This document shows, one piece after another, positions 1 through 8,782 of a stretch of DNA of 64,000 bases. Each line of letters starts with the position of its first letter. Position 1 is the stretch's first letter. Position numbers and translations under genes: made by a program. Source of the DNA: Truepera sp. bin119. Its GTDB lineage: Bacteria; Deinococcota; Deinococci; Deinococcales; Trueperaceae. The notes beneath the pieces were generated by a model. It was not told where the DNA came from, searched no databases, and saw only the letters and a list, made by a program, of their open reading frames with translations. The stretch lies in assembly GCA_002239005.1 (NCBI GenBank), contig MPNL01000008.1:27951-91950 (forward strand). Reading direction: 5' to 3'.

Positions 1-1588
1 CGCGGAAGAACAATGCGGCGGCGGAAGATAGTGCTGCCGTGACAACGAGCACAGTGAACACATCGGACAGCGCACCGACCAACGCGGCGTTGAGTGAGTC
101 TAACAGACTGTCCACATTCTGGATGCCCTCAGGTCCCTCCTCGACTAGACGCTCTCTCAACAAGTCAGCTTCGGACGGATCCAGCAGCGCCTGGGGGTCC
201 TGCTTGACAGATTCAAGCAACCCCTCTGGCAGCGAGGTTTTGAGGTCATCGGAAGCCATCGTCTCCAGCTTGGATCCGAAGCTGAGCGTCATCACAACTC
301 CCACTACGGTGAGACCCAACATGCCGCCGACGGTTCGGAAGAACTGATTCGCCGACGTCCCAGCCCCCACCAGCCTAAACGGTACTGAGTTCTGAACGGC
401 TACGGAGATCACGGCCAGAGTACCGCCCAGCCCCAGTCCGGTGAGCACGAGGTAAATCCCGATCAGGACGGGGTCTGTGGCCTCGTTCATGGTGGAGATC
501 AAATACATCCCGATCGTCGTCAGCGCCGTACTGGCCAAGACCTGGAGCTGGTAATGTCCGCCGGTTCTAGAGAGCAGTTGTCCCGCCACGATCCCGCCGA
601 ATACGATTCCCAGCAGCATGGGGACGAGCAGGCTGCTGCTGACCATGCCCAGCACACCGCGGAAGAACAGGGGCAGGAAGATCAGAGAGCTGTACAGTCC
701 GAAACCGGTCAATACGACTATGATCATGCCCAGCGACACCGACCGGTCGGCGTAGAGTTCCATCGGCATGATTGGAAGCTCGGCTCTTAATTCGATAACA
801 ATGAAGACCACAGCCATCGCCAATCCTAAGGCGAGCATGCCAACGGACAGCGCAGAATCCCACTCATGATAGACGCCCCCGACCGACAGTGCCAGCAGCA
901 AGGGGACCACGGCGAACACCAGAGCCACCATCCCGGGATAGTCCAACTTGCGACTCTCACTCTCCGAACTCAGGCTCGGGAAGATCCAGACCATCAGCAA
1001 GAGTGCGGGAACGGCGATCGGGATATTGATCAGGAAGATCCAGTTCCAGGAATAATGCGCCGTAATGAGGTCCCCCACGATTGGCCCCACCACCGATGCG
1101 ATTCCATATACCCCGGCCAGCAGCCCCTGGTGCTTGCCCCGATCTTGCGGGGGGAACAAGTCGGCGACAGCGACGAAACCCGAAGTCATAATCAGCCCGC
1201 CACCGATGCCCTGTACAGCGCGGAACGTGACCACTTCATTCATGGACCGACTGATGCCGAGCAGGGCAGAGGCGGCGACGAAGATGGCCAAGCCCAGGAT
1301 GAAGAATGGCTTGCGCCCGTATACGTCGCTCAGTCCTCCCGCGATCGGCACCGTGATTGTGGCCGCGACCATGTAGGCGGTCGCGATCCATACGTAGCGG
1401 TCAAACCCACCCAAGTCGGCGACGATATCGGGCAGTGCCGTCGCAACGATTGTCTGGCCCTGCGCACCGAGAAACACTACCAGCGTCACGCAGGCCATGG
1501 AAATGACGACCTGCCTCTTGGGGAGCTGAATGAAGTCTTTGCCGTGACTGGCGTCCGCTTCGTTGTTCTGACCGGAAGCGGGTGCCAT
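1..1588 (-). CDS. MFS drug:H+ antiporter, DHA2-like (3' end beyond window)
   Basis: Major facilitator superfamily permease, probably a proton-coupled multidrug exporter of the 14-helix DHA2 (EmrB/QacA-like) type in the cytoplasmic membrane. The frame is open from an ATG at 1588 to the window edge, giving about 529 residues with no stop, so the C-terminus is missing. Visible family motifs: TALPDIVADLGG (about 50-61), motif A as GGLSDVYGRKP (about 84-94), RAVQGIGGG (about 123-131), and motif C-like GIASVVGPIVGD in helix 5. Hydrophobic segments alternate with short loops throughout. A roughly 80-residue polar stretch (rich in LLES, LLDPSE, LREELVEEG) lies just before the last visible helix, which is common in this family. 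The substrate cannot be predicted. It is followed at once, on the same strand, by nothing inside the window; the kinase at 1606-2823 lies just upstream and may be co-transcribed. Confidence 0.85.
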   Translation of the reverse strand, partial: MAPASGQNNEADASHGKDFIQLPKRQVVISMACVTLVVFLGAQGQTIVATALPDIVADLGGFDRYVWIATAYMVAATITVPIAGGLSDVYGRKPFFILGLAIFVAASALLGISRSMNEVVTFRAVQGIGGGLIMTSGFVAVADLFPPQDRGKHQGLLAGVYGIASVVGPIVGDLITAHYSWNWIFLINIPIAVPALLLMVWIFPSLSSESESRKLDYPGMVALVFAVVPLLLALSVGGVYHEWDSALSVGMLALGLAMAVVFIVIELRAELPIMPMELYADRSVSLGMIIVVLTGFGLYSSLIFLPLFFRGVLGMVSSSLLVPMLLGIVFGGIVAGQLLSRTGGHYQLQVLASTALTTIGMYLISTMNEATDPVLIGIYLVLTGLGLGGTLAVISVAVQNSVPFRLVGAGTSANQFFRTVGGMLGLTVVGVVMTLSFGSKLETMASDDLKTSLPEGLLESVKQDPQALLDPSEADLLRERLVEEGPEGIQNVDSLLDSLNAALVGALSDVFTVLVVTAALSSAAALFFR

Positions 1589-1605
1589 ATGCCTAGCTTA
1601 CTTGA

Positions 1606-2823
1606 TTATGTCCGCGGGCTCTTGCCGGCCAGCGTTTTGTACAAGGTATACGCGAGCTTGTACGCCTTGTACGCGCATGACGACAGGATTGACAAGACAT
1701 TCGTGGTGGTCAGGAACCCATTGCGCGTGGGCAGAAACTCGTCAGCATCCAGATCCTCAATAGCCGCCAGCGTTCTCTGTACCATGGTTTCGCCCAGCAT
1801 GCGGACACGTTGATTAGTCATATCCAGCCCACCGCACGCACAAATACAGGGCACAAGCATACCGAGCATGTTCTGGCGATAGCGACGCCAACATTCTTCG
1901 AATGTAAAGTCTTTCGCTCCCATACTACAAACGATGCTGTGATACTCCTCCAAGGCTGTGCGCTCGATCCGGCGACGAACCTCAGTAGGAACGCTGGTCA
2001 CCATAAAATAGGCGACATCATACAAACCGTCTTTGGCAAGTCCGGCAACCTGCCAATCGATCACAGTGAAATCGTCCGTATCGGCAGCGCCAAAGAACAT
2101 ATTGTCCAACCGGAAATCGCCGTGAGTCAAGGTCTGGGGCCCGGTAGCGAGGCCATTCATGTGGTCAAACAGCCTGGGGCCGTAAGCTTCGGCCAGACTC
2201 CGCATCCTGTCCGAGAACAGGTTGCCGAAGCGCTCGAGGCAAGGGGCTAAGAAGACCAAATAGAGGAGTGGCGACAACCATCTTCTCGGCAGGCCGGCGG
2301 AAGCGAAAAAATCTGACAGAGGCGGTTGCTCCAGCTTGTTCCAAAACTGGCCGTGCAACTCAGCAACGCCCCGGATGACCCGCTTAGCCCGCGTAGCGCT
2401 GGCGCCGGTGATCTGGTCCACCTTTTCCATATCGCACAGATCCTCGAGCACCATAACAAAGCGATGACTGGTGTCTTCAAAATCGCCATATACCAAGGCG
2501 GGGAGCCCGATCCGCATTTGGGGAGCGAGCTGGCGGAAGCAGAGGTATTCTCGCTTGTACATGGAGAGTATCTTGGCTATTCGAAGGCTTGTCTTGTCGG
2601 AGCTAGACAGCTTGATGACGACGGACTCTGGGGCCTGCGCGGCGTCATCACGATAAGTCATAGTACAGCGCAGGACCTGGCTCATTGTTCCCGATCCTGC
2701 CCCGACGTCCTCCACCACGATGTCCTTGATGGTAGGGAAATCGCCGCCACCCGCACTCAGTGCTTGCTGCATCCAACCGACCGTCAGCGCGTTTCCATGT
2801 TCGGGGATTGGTGGGTTATTCAT
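1606..2823 (-). CDS. APH/CHK (ecdysteroid-kinase-like) phosphotransferase
   Basis: Small-molecule kinase of the aminoglycoside-phosphotransferase/choline-kinase fold, about 405 aa. The Brenner motif appears as LTHGDFRLDN (about 232-241: catalytic Asp236, metal-binding Asn240), followed by the VIDWQ Mg-binding aspartate near 256. An N-lobe VVIKL strand supplies the ATP-anchoring lysine. The early segment (GSGTMSQVLRCTMTY ... VVIKL) and overall length resemble the EcKinase/CHK-like group more than bacterial antibiotic kinases. ATG at 2823 is preferred over an in-frame TTG at 2832. The gene ends 18 nt before the MFS exporter on the same strand, so modification and export of one compound is possible but unproven. 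The substrate is unknown. Confidence 0.8.
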   Translation of the reverse strand: MNNPPIPEHGNALTVGWMQQALSAGGGDFPTIKDIVVEDVGAGSGTMSQVLRCTMTYRDDAAQAPESVVIKLSSSDKTSLRIAKILSMYKREYLCFRQLAPQMRIGLPALVYGDFEDTSHRFVMVLEDLCDMEKVDQITGASATRAKRVIRGVAELHGQFWNKLEQPPLSDFFASAGLPRRWLSPLLYLVFLAPCLERFGNLFSDRMRSLAEAYGPRLFDHMNGLATGPQTLTHGDFRLDNMFFGAADTDDFTVIDWQVAGLAKDGLYDVAYFMVTSVPTEVRRRIERTALEEYHSIVCSMGAKDFTFEECWRRYRQNMLGMLVPCICACGGLDMTNQRVRMLGETMVQRTLAAIEDLDADEFLPTRNGFLTTTNVLSILSSCAYKAYKLAYTLYKTLAGKSPRT

Positions 2824-2884
2824 GCTTCCCAATGGTGAAGTATATACAGTAGCTACCCAAAGGACACCCGGACTGGGTCGTAGT

Positions 2885-3195
2885 GTGAGATTATCTCTAC
2901 CCCGCCCCGTCTTCGCTTCGGGTGTGGAATAGCAAGATCAGCGAGAGCAAAGCCATCACTATCGCCGATCCAGCGAATCCGTCCTTGACCAAAGCGTGTT
3001 CTAGGGGCATGGGGGGTGCTGGTCTACAACTGGGCCCGGGAGTGTAGATCGCTCAAGCGACTGCCACCCCAACCTCAGGGCCGGCAGCTATACGAGAGAC
3101 ACTCCCCTGTGACGGTTGCAGGGCTGATCCAGTGAATCCGTCCTTCCGATCGGATTGGGTGTTCGGGAGTTGCAAGGACGGATTCGCTGGATTCG
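2885..3195. repeat. Dispersed repeat element, short copy (element A)
   Basis: Non-coding stretch sharing three collinear blocks with 20796-21245: a left block GTGAGATTATCTCT + R + CCCC (2885-2903 and 20796-20814), a 77-bp block (2912-2988 and 21124-21200, three mismatches by eye), and a 19-bp block ending GGGCTGATCCAG (3114-3132 and 21227-21245, one mismatch). This copy lacks the zinc-ribbon ORF of the longer copy, so it looks like an internally deleted, non-autonomous derivative (MITE-like). Between blocks two and three it carries about 125 bp not seen in the other copy. Ends and target-site duplications are not clear. Confidence 0.6.
3128..3191. repeat. 18-bp imperfect inverted repeat in element A
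   Basis: TCCAGTGAATCCGTCCTT (3128-3145) is the reverse complement, with one mismatch, of AAGGACGGATTCGCTGGA (3174-3191); the loop is 28 nt. The same 18-19-mer recurs near 2970-2986, inside the transposase-like ORF at about 20947-20965, and near 21181-21199. Confidence 0.7.
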
Positions 3196-3291
3196 CTCGC
3201 CCACTTATCCGAGTAGGGGGCAGAGATGATCTCCCATTACTACCTGGTGGCGGATAGGTTACAGTAATTATCGAGAACAGGAGGGCTATCC

Positions 3292-4866
3292 TTGCGACTA
3301 AAATACCTACTGGCGATCACGAGTGTGTTTGCGCTCTCAGTGCAAGCGTTGGCAGTGGACTGTGCGGAGTGGAGCGCACCGGAGTTCTTCTCCTCAGTCA
3401 CGGCTGCTGAGGTGAGGGAGTGCCTCGAAGCTGGGGCGGATGTGAACGCCCGCGACCAAGCAGGCCGTTCCCCCCTGCTCAAGGCGGTCGCGCTCAACAG
3501 TGACCCCGCTGTCACCGAGGCTCTGCTGGTGGCTGGGGCCGACGTGAACGCCCAAGACATGTTCGACGACACCCCCTTGCACGGGGCGGCCGCGATCAAC
3601 AGTGACCCCGCTGTCACCAAGGCTCTGCTGGCGGCTGGGGCCGACGTGAACGCCCGGGGTCGAGGGAGCGGTACCCCTTTGCACGGGGCGGCCAGGTACA
3701 ACTCCAACCCCGCCGTCACCGAGGCTCTGCTGGTGGCTGGGGCCGACGTGAACGCCCGGGAGGATCGGCAGGGTGGTGCCCCCTTGCACTGGGCGGCCGG
3801 GTACAACTCCAACCCCGCCGTCACCGAGGCTCTGCTGGTGGCTGGGGCCGACGTGAGCGCCCAGGACCGGGAGGGCGGCGCCCCCTTGCACTGGGCGGCC
3901 GAGTTCAACCTCAATCCCGCCATCATCAGCATCCTGCTGGACGCTGGTGCAGACGCGACGGCCCAAGACGCCAATGGCAAGACCCCTTGGGACCTTGCCG
4001 AGGACCGAGCAGAACTCAAAGGTTCTGACGCTTACGGGCAACTGGCATTTGCTACGGACTGTCCGGAGTGGAACACAAGGGAGTTCTTCGAATCGGCAAC
4101 ACCCGAGAAGGTAGCCGGTTGCCTCGTGGCCGGGGCAGATGTGAATGTGAACGCCCAGGGCCAAGAGGGCGGTGCCCCCCTGCATAATGCGGCCAGGTAC
4201 AACCCCAACCCTGCTGTCATCAGGGCTCTGGTCGATGCTGGGGCGGAGGCAGATGCTCGGGCATTGCACTTTGCAGCCAGGTACAATCCCAATCCCGCCA
4301 TCATCAGGGCCCTGGTAGCTGCCGGAGCGGATGTGAACGCCCGGGGTGAACTCGCTGGTCTTCGACCGTCGCGTACCCCTCTGCATAATGCGGCCAGGTA
4401 CAATCCCAACCCGGCCGTCGTCCAAGTCCTAGCGGCCGTCGGGGCAGAGGTGAACGCCCAGGACATGTTCGACGACACCCCACTGCACGAGGCAGCCAGG
4501 TACAACCCCAATCCCGCCATCATCAGGGCCCTGGTAGCTGCCGGAGCGGATGTGAACGCCCGGGGCCAGGAGGGCAGTTCCCCCCTGCACAAGGCGGTCA
4601 TCTACACCGCCAATCTTGCTGTCGTCGAAGCTCTGCTGGCAACCGGAGCGGAGGTGGACGCCCGAGACGCCGAGGACCAGACCCCCCTGCACCGGGCGGC
4701 TGCATCCAACCATAATCCCGCTATCATTGAGGCTTTGCTGGACGCCGGTGCAAACGCAGCAGCCCGAGACGGTGAGGACAAGACCCCCTGGGACTACGCC
4801 AAGGACCGGGAAGAGCTCGAGGACACGGAGGCCTACCGGCGACTGAGAGAAGGGCACCTCAGATAG
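3292..4866 (+). CDS. Secreted ankyrin-repeat protein (about 13 repeats, two modules)
   Basis: A 524-aa protein with an N-terminal signal peptide (MRLKYLLAITSVFALSVQALA) followed almost entirely by ankyrin repeats of about 33 residues with the core AGADVNARD...TPLHxAA..NxNPAVIxALL. Two similar cap modules begin each half: a DCAEWSAPEFFSSVT segment at about 23-37 and a DCPEWNTREFFESAT segment at about 256-270, each leading into a CLxAGADVNA repeat. The gene therefore looks like an internal duplication of an array with its own cap. Each half also ends alike (GKTPWDLAEDRAEL, DKTPWDYAKDREEL). The start is TTG at 3292 with a good GGAGGG Shine-Dalgarno seven bases upstream, and it gives a clean signal peptide. 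Secreted ankyrin proteins bind other proteins; no catalytic domain is visible. Intergenic recombination between near-identical repeat DNA is likely. Confidence 0.88.
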   Translation: MRLKYLLAITSVFALSVQALAVDCAEWSAPEFFSSVTAAEVRECLEAGADVNARDQAGRSPLLKAVALNSDPAVTEALLVAGADVNAQDMFDDTPLHGAAAINSDPAVTKALLAAGADVNARGRGSGTPLHGAARYNSNPAVTEALLVAGADVNAREDRQGGAPLHWAAGYNSNPAVTEALLVAGADVSAQDREGGAPLHWAAEFNLNPAIISILLDAGADATAQDANGKTPWDLAEDRAELKGSDAYGQLAFATDCPEWNTREFFESATPEKVAGCLVAGADVNVNAQGQEGGAPLHNAARYNPNPAVIRALVDAGAEADARALHFAARYNPNPAIIRALVAAGADVNARGELAGLRPSRTPLHNAARYNPNPAVVQVLAAVGAEVNAQDMFDDTPLHEAARYNPNPAIIRALVAAGADVNARGQEGSSPLHKAVIYTANLAVVEALLATGAEVDARDAEDQTPLHRAAASNHNPAIIEALLDAGANAAARDGEDKTPWDYAKDREELEDTEAYRRLREGHLR

Positions 4867-5369
4867 CATCTCGGCACCGGACAAGAGGCTCTGGGACAGC
4901 ACCGTGGCCCCTCTCTTGTGCCTTGGCGTCACTGGGTTGATTGCACCGGATGCTGAGGGTCTCAGCCCAGGTTACCGGTTTTGCTCTTGCCCTTGCCCTT
5001 CCCTCGGTCTTGGCCTCCGTGCTTCCCGACGTCGGCCGTGAAGCCGCTTCGGTGCCGGAGGTAACGGACCGGCGGCATTGAAGACCGTGCCGGGCACTCT
5101 TCCTTCTACGGTCATGAAGCACTGGTGCAACGCCGCAACCCGGATACCTCCCGAACGGGGCGAACAGCGGCCCGGCAACCCCGCCAGCCACCGCACAGCG
5201 CCTCCTCCCCGATCTAGCCCTGGCTCTCTCGCCCTCTGGGGATAGACATCCCGAATGCAGTCAAGGCGTGCCACTGTGCACGGGCCATCCCATGACCCTG
5301 ACCTTGCGCAGCGAGTCGAAAGAAGCGATAGACCTGCGCCAGAGGAGAGACCACCACTGAGTAGGGGGC
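4867..5369. other. Intergenic, no gene recognised
   Basis: About 500 bp between the convergent ankyrin and TAXI genes. Short open frames on both strands have arginine/proline-rich, non-protein-like translations. No RNA gene, strong hairpin or repeat was recognised. Confidence 0.5.
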
Positions 5370-6317
5370 CTACTCTAACAAACCCGCCTCCCGGTAGGCC
5401 CTCGCCGCCCCCGGGTGCAGTGGCGCACCGAGACCCTCGAGCAAGTCCTCTCTGGAGAGCCCTGCAAGCGCCGGGTGAGAGCTGAGGAAGCGATCGAGGT
5501 TAGCCAAGATGGCTTGCACGATGGTGTAGGCCGTCGGCTCGGTGAGCTCTGTGCTCGCCACGAGGAGCGCCTTGACACCGAAGAGGGACAACTCCTCGGT
5601 CTGACCAGGGTAGCTGTCGGCGGGCAGGGTGGCGTGGGCGTAGTACGGCTTGGCTCGGATCAGCGCGTCCAGCTCCGGCTCGGCAAGTTCGACAAGGACT
5701 ACATCGCCGGAGCTGGTGAGTTCCCTGATAGCGGTCGACCCGACACCAACGAGGTGGAAGAGACAGTCGATCTGTCCAGCCCGCAGCAGGTCGGAGGCGC
5801 GATCGACGTCGAGCAGCGCGGGGCTAAAGTCCGCTTCACTCATGCCGAAGGCCTCAAGCATCACCCGCGCAGTGTGGAGGACGCCTGAGCCGGGTTGACC
5901 GATGCTGACCCGCTTCCCAGCGATCTCCCGGAAGCTCGTCACCCCAGCCTCGCTGCTGCAGAGGAGGTGCGCCGGCTCGGGATGGAGGCCCATCAGGCTC
6001 CGAAGCCCCACCATGGCACGCCCCTCGAACACCCCTTGTCCCTGATAGGCTCGGTAGACGACATCGGATTGGACCAGAGCCAGAGCAAGGTCACCCTCTC
6101 GGATGGCCTCGACATTGTGAACCGACCCGTCGGTCGCCATGACCGTGATTTGCAGAGTTGGGTCGGCGTCGCCTATGACCTTAGCGGCAATCTCGCCGAC
6201 AGGGAAATAGACTCCTGAGACACTGCCGGTCCCGACCCGAAGAGTCCGTCCTTGCACCAGGTCCTGCCCCAATACGACCCCGCCCAGGGCGAAGACGACG
6301 ATCAGGAATCCTCTCAT
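5370..6317 (-). CDS. TAXI-family TRAP transporter solute-binding protein
   Basis: Periplasmic/extracytoplasmic binding protein of the TAXI (TRAP-associated extracytoplasmic immunogenic) family, about 315 aa. After a signal peptide (MRGFLIVVFALGGVVLG) comes the family start RTLRVGTGSVSGVYFPVGEIAAKV, then a VMATDGSVHNVEAIREGDLALALVQSD segment and GKRVSIGQPGSG, all typical of TAXI proteins. These proteins usually deliver acidic solutes such as glutamate or 2-oxoglutarate-like compounds to a fused DctMQ permease. No permease gene lies nearby, so it is an orphan here. ATG 6317 is preferred because it gives a compact signal peptide; an in-frame GTG at 6329 is the alternative. Confidence 0.85.
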   Translation of the reverse strand: MRGFLIVVFALGGVVLGQDLVQGRTLRVGTGSVSGVYFPVGEIAAKVIGDADPTLQITVMATDGSVHNVEAIREGDLALALVQSDVVYRAYQGQGVFEGRAMVGLRSLMGLHPEPAHLLCSSEAGVTSFREIAGKRVSIGQPGSGVLHTARVMLEAFGMSEADFSPALLDVDRASDLLRAGQIDCLFHLVGVGSTAIRELTSSGDVVLVELAEPELDALIRAKPYYAHATLPADSYPGQTEELSLFGVKALLVASTELTEPTAYTIVQAILANLDRFLSSHPALAGLSREDLLEGLGAPLHPGAARAYREAGLLE

Positions 6318-6429
6318 AAACCTCAACACCCTACCAGACTGCCGGTTAGGGGTGAGTAGGGGCTAGGGCCTCTCGCCTTAGGCTCAATGGTGACAGCGGA
6401 CCTCCGATTCCAGAACAGACTCGAATCTG

Positions 6430-6583
6430 AGAGCCTGGTTCGAAACTAATTGAGTGACTTCAGTCTGCCGTGTTTCACTCGTTTGTGTCTGACGAAAACT
6501 GGGTACTCATCGCCCACATACGTTTCCTCACCCGGCGCATCGCAAGGCATGGTTATGTAACGTAGAGTTTCGAACCAGGCTCT
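6430..6583. mobile_element. 154-bp element with perfect 18-bp terminal inverted repeats
   Basis: AGAGCCTGGTTCGAAACT at 6430-6447 is the exact reverse complement of AGTTTCGAACCAGGCTCT at 6566-6583. The 118-bp interior has no credible ORF. The right arm touches the stop codon of the methyltransferase gene (6582-6584), so the element end may define the present C-terminus of that protein. A short AT/GC-mixed interior with long perfect termini suggests a MITE or a very large hairpin; no target duplication was identified. Confidence 0.6.
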
Positions 6584-7598
6584 AACGCCTAGCACACCAC
6601 GGGATCGCCCGAGAGATGACGTCCGCGGATCCCTTTGGGAACACCCCTAGCGCCTCGGCCAGCCTGGATGCCCCGATGAACGCCTTGCGGCCCAGCGGAA
6701 TCCTGACTAGGGCGTTGCCCAGCGTTCGGCCCCGGGTCACCATGGGCTGATACCATGGCGTGGTCGATCCGTTCTCCTCCGAGGCCCAGTCCATCCCCTC
6801 GAGGACCTGAAATCCCGCCGTTTCGAGCGCCCGGTTCACCTCGCCTATCGTTGCGATGTCTTTGAGCGCGATGCCGCGCATCAGGTCTCGCTTGATGACC
6901 TGGTGCCGATTGTCGTCGGGGTCGAACTTGTCTGTCATGCACATTTCTTGACCCCAGAAAAGGGCTCCGGGTTTCAGCACGCGGTAAATTTCGGCGAACG
7001 CACCCGCCTTGTCCGGCGCATAGCACGTCGATTCAATTGCATATCCCCGGTCGAACGTGTCGTCCGCGATGGCGCCCATGTCCATGAAGCTGCACGCGAG
7101 GTAGTCGACCATGTGGTCGAGTCCCTTCTCGGCGTTCAACGATTTCGCCTTGTCCAGTTGGACTTCACTATTGTTGACTCCGACGACCTTGACACCAGCC
7201 TCACGGACGATACGTCGCATCGGGCCGCCGATTCCGCAGCCGACATCAATCACGGTCATGCCCTTGCGGAGCTCCAGCTTGGAGATCATCAGTCGCTGAT
7301 GTCGGATCTGGGAATCCTCTACGCTCTCCTGGGGCGAAAGCGGCGCGAAGTGCAGGGATTCGCTCCAACCGAACACCATGAACTCGCTGCAAAGGTCGTA
7401 GTATTCCTTGACGGTTTCGGTGTGGTCGTAGCCCGTGGCGTCGGCACCCTTCACGGACGCTCTGTCGATCCATCCATCGAAGTGTTGCACACGACTGGCG
7501 ACGTCCGACCCACGGTACGCAGCCTTCAGCCCATTGGATAGTTTGCGGAGTTGCATAATCCCGTTTCTAAGGTGAAGGTTCTTGATTTTGCCCAGCAT
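6582..7598 (-). CDS. Sterol 24-C-methyltransferase-like SAM-dependent methyltransferase
   Basis: A 338-aa class I methyltransferase that follows the eukaryotic sterol methyltransferase (Erg6/SMT) pattern along its length. The sterol-binding region I analogue is YYDLCSEFMVFGWSESLHF (66-84; Erg6 has a YEYGWSTSFHF-like segment). The SAM motif is VIDVGCGIGGP (116-126), region III is YAIESTCYAP (186-195; YAIEATCHAP in Erg6), then EIYRVLKPGALF and a C-terminal PWYQPM segment matching the SMT C-terminal domain. Known bacterial SMTs methylate C24 of sterol side chains, but related enzymes act on tocopherols or other isoprenoids, so the substrate is inferred only. No sterol-biosynthesis gene (squalene monooxygenase, oxidosqualene cyclase) is in the window. 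The stop codon lies in the arm of the adjacent inverted-repeat element. Confidence 0.8.
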   Translation of the reverse strand: MLGKIKNLHLRNGIMQLRKLSNGLKAAYRGSDVASRVQHFDGWIDRASVKGADATGYDHTETVKEYYDLCSEFMVFGWSESLHFAPLSPQESVEDSQIRHQRLMISKLELRKGMTVIDVGCGIGGPMRRIVREAGVKVVGVNNSEVQLDKAKSLNAEKGLDHMVDYLACSFMDMGAIADDTFDRGYAIESTCYAPDKAGAFAEIYRVLKPGALFWGQEMCMTDKFDPDDNRHQVIKRDLMRGIALKDIATIGEVNRALETAGFQVLEGMDWASEENGSTTPWYQPMVTRGRTLGNALVRIPLGRKAFIGASRLAEALGVFPKGSADVISRAIPWCARR

Positions 7599-7608
7599 AG
7601 TGGGGCCT

Positions 7609-7662
7609 GATTGGATGGCAGGCAGAACCGTCTTTGATTGGATGGCAGGCAGAACCGTCTTT
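7609..7662. repeat. Perfect 27-bp tandem duplication upstream of methyltransferase
   Basis: The unit GATTGGATGGCAGGCAGAAC + CGTCTTT occurs at 7609-7635 and again, identically, at 7636-7662, starting 11 bp upstream of the methyltransferase start. It therefore lies in that gene's leader or promoter region and could duplicate a regulatory site. Confidence 0.75.
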
Positions 7663-7882
7663 GAGATGTGGTTGGGAGATCTGTGAGGCCTCCATGTCTG
7701 ACACTATAGCCTTACGAAGGCATAATGTGGCGGATGAACGCCGTACCCTATGCCCAAGCGGTGGTGGCTGGGGCCAGCCTGCAGGATAGGTACTGACCGG
7801 GTTGTCTGGCTCCTAGTTGGTGCCCGCCCTGTGCGGGACGCTGCTCCTCCGAAATAGGGCTAACTCCTGCTAAAGTACGAAG

Positions 7883-8782
7883 ATGCCCCCAGAACCTTTC
7901 TGTTCGCAACTGTCGCGAGCCTCGGCTCTACCCCTCCACGGCAGTGCCACCCAAGCGGAGGTGTGGGTGCTACTGGAGCACACCGGGTCCTGGCCCGCGC
8001 AGTGGCTAGAGGGAAACGACCTGCCGGAGACGGTTCAGACCTGGACCCGCTCGCAGGAGCGTACCGTCCCGCGAAGCCGGGTAGCCTTCATCAAGCGCGA
8101 CCATTCGGGGCCCGACCGATCGCTCTACATCGCCGTGACCGACCCGGCCACACCCCGGCTGTACCACTTCCGGTGGCGAGACTACAGCGACCTGCTAGCT
8201 ATCGATGTCGCCGCCGTCATTGCCGGTGAGGATCAGGCTGACCTAGTGGACGAGATCCTGGTGGCGGTCTGCACCCATGGCCGGCGCGACCGCTGCTGCG
8301 CCAAGTTCGGCCTCCCCGTCTACCGGGCCTTCCAGAATGAGCCGGGACTCTCTGCCTGGCAGTGCACACACCTCGGCGGCCACCGGTTCGCCGCCAACGC
8401 CATCTTCTTCCCCTCGGGGATCTGCTACGGCTACCTCTCCCCCAAGGAGGTCGCGGTCGTGGCCGAGGCCGCCCGCTCCGACCGGATCCACCTGCTGAAT
8501 TACCGCGGTCGCAGCTTCTACGGCGGCCCCGAAAATGCAGCCGATTACTTCGTTCGCCACAAGACCGAGATTGCCGGTGCCAGGCGGCTCCGCCTGGAGG
8601 CCGCGAACGACTCGGGCACGGAGCACTGCGTGAGCCTCAGCGACGGAGGTCTGGTCCACCGCGTCGAACTGACGGCGACGGTCGAGCCCACGCTCGCCTC
8701 CTGCGGCAAGCCCCCGAAACCGGAGAGGCACTACCGACTGCTCCGCTACAGCTGCCAGCAGCGCCCGACCTCCGGTCAGTGA
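7883..8782 (+). CDS. Sucraseferredoxin-like (Aim32-type thioredoxin-fold Fe-S) protein
   Basis: A 299-aa protein of the sucrase/ferredoxin-like family, a thioredoxin-like fold that probably binds a [2Fe-2S] cluster. Diagnostic sequence: VAVCTHGRRDRCCAKFGLP (about 127-145; the Cys and CC ligands) followed by a W-x-C-THLGGHRFAANA segment (about 165-178) and FPSGICYGYL. Molecular function is poorly known in bacteria; mitochondrial Aim32 is a redox quality-control protein. The stop overlaps the GTG start of the MBL-fold gene by a GTGA junction, so the two are translationally coupled. Confidence 0.85.
   Translation: MPPEPFCSQLSRASALPLHGSATQAEVWVLLEHTGSWPAQWLEGNDLPETVQTWTRSQERTVPRSRVAFIKRDHSGPDRSLYIAVTDPATPRLYHFRWRDYSDLLAIDVAAVIAGEDQADLVDEILVAVCTHGRRDRCCAKFGLPVYRAFQNEPGLSAWQCTHLGGHRFAANAIFFPSGICYGYLSPKEVAVVAEAARSDRIHLLNYRGRSFYGGPENAADYFVRHKTEIAGARRLRLEAANDSGTEHCVSLSDGGLVHRVELTATVEPTLASCGKPPKPERHYRLLRYSCQQRPTSGQ

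Noticed and set aside
866..1813. 315-residue plus-strand frame
   Set aside because: Shadow of the MFS gene, whose motifs on the minus strand are unambiguous.
3394..4425. 343-residue minus-strand frame opposite the ankyrin gene
   Set aside because: Its apparent repeats merely mirror the ankyrin-repeat DNA.
3292..4866. Tandem repeats that could suggest a CRISPR array or VNTR
   Set aside because: They are in-frame 99-bp ankyrin codon repeats without unique spacers; no CRISPR array was seen anywhere in the window.
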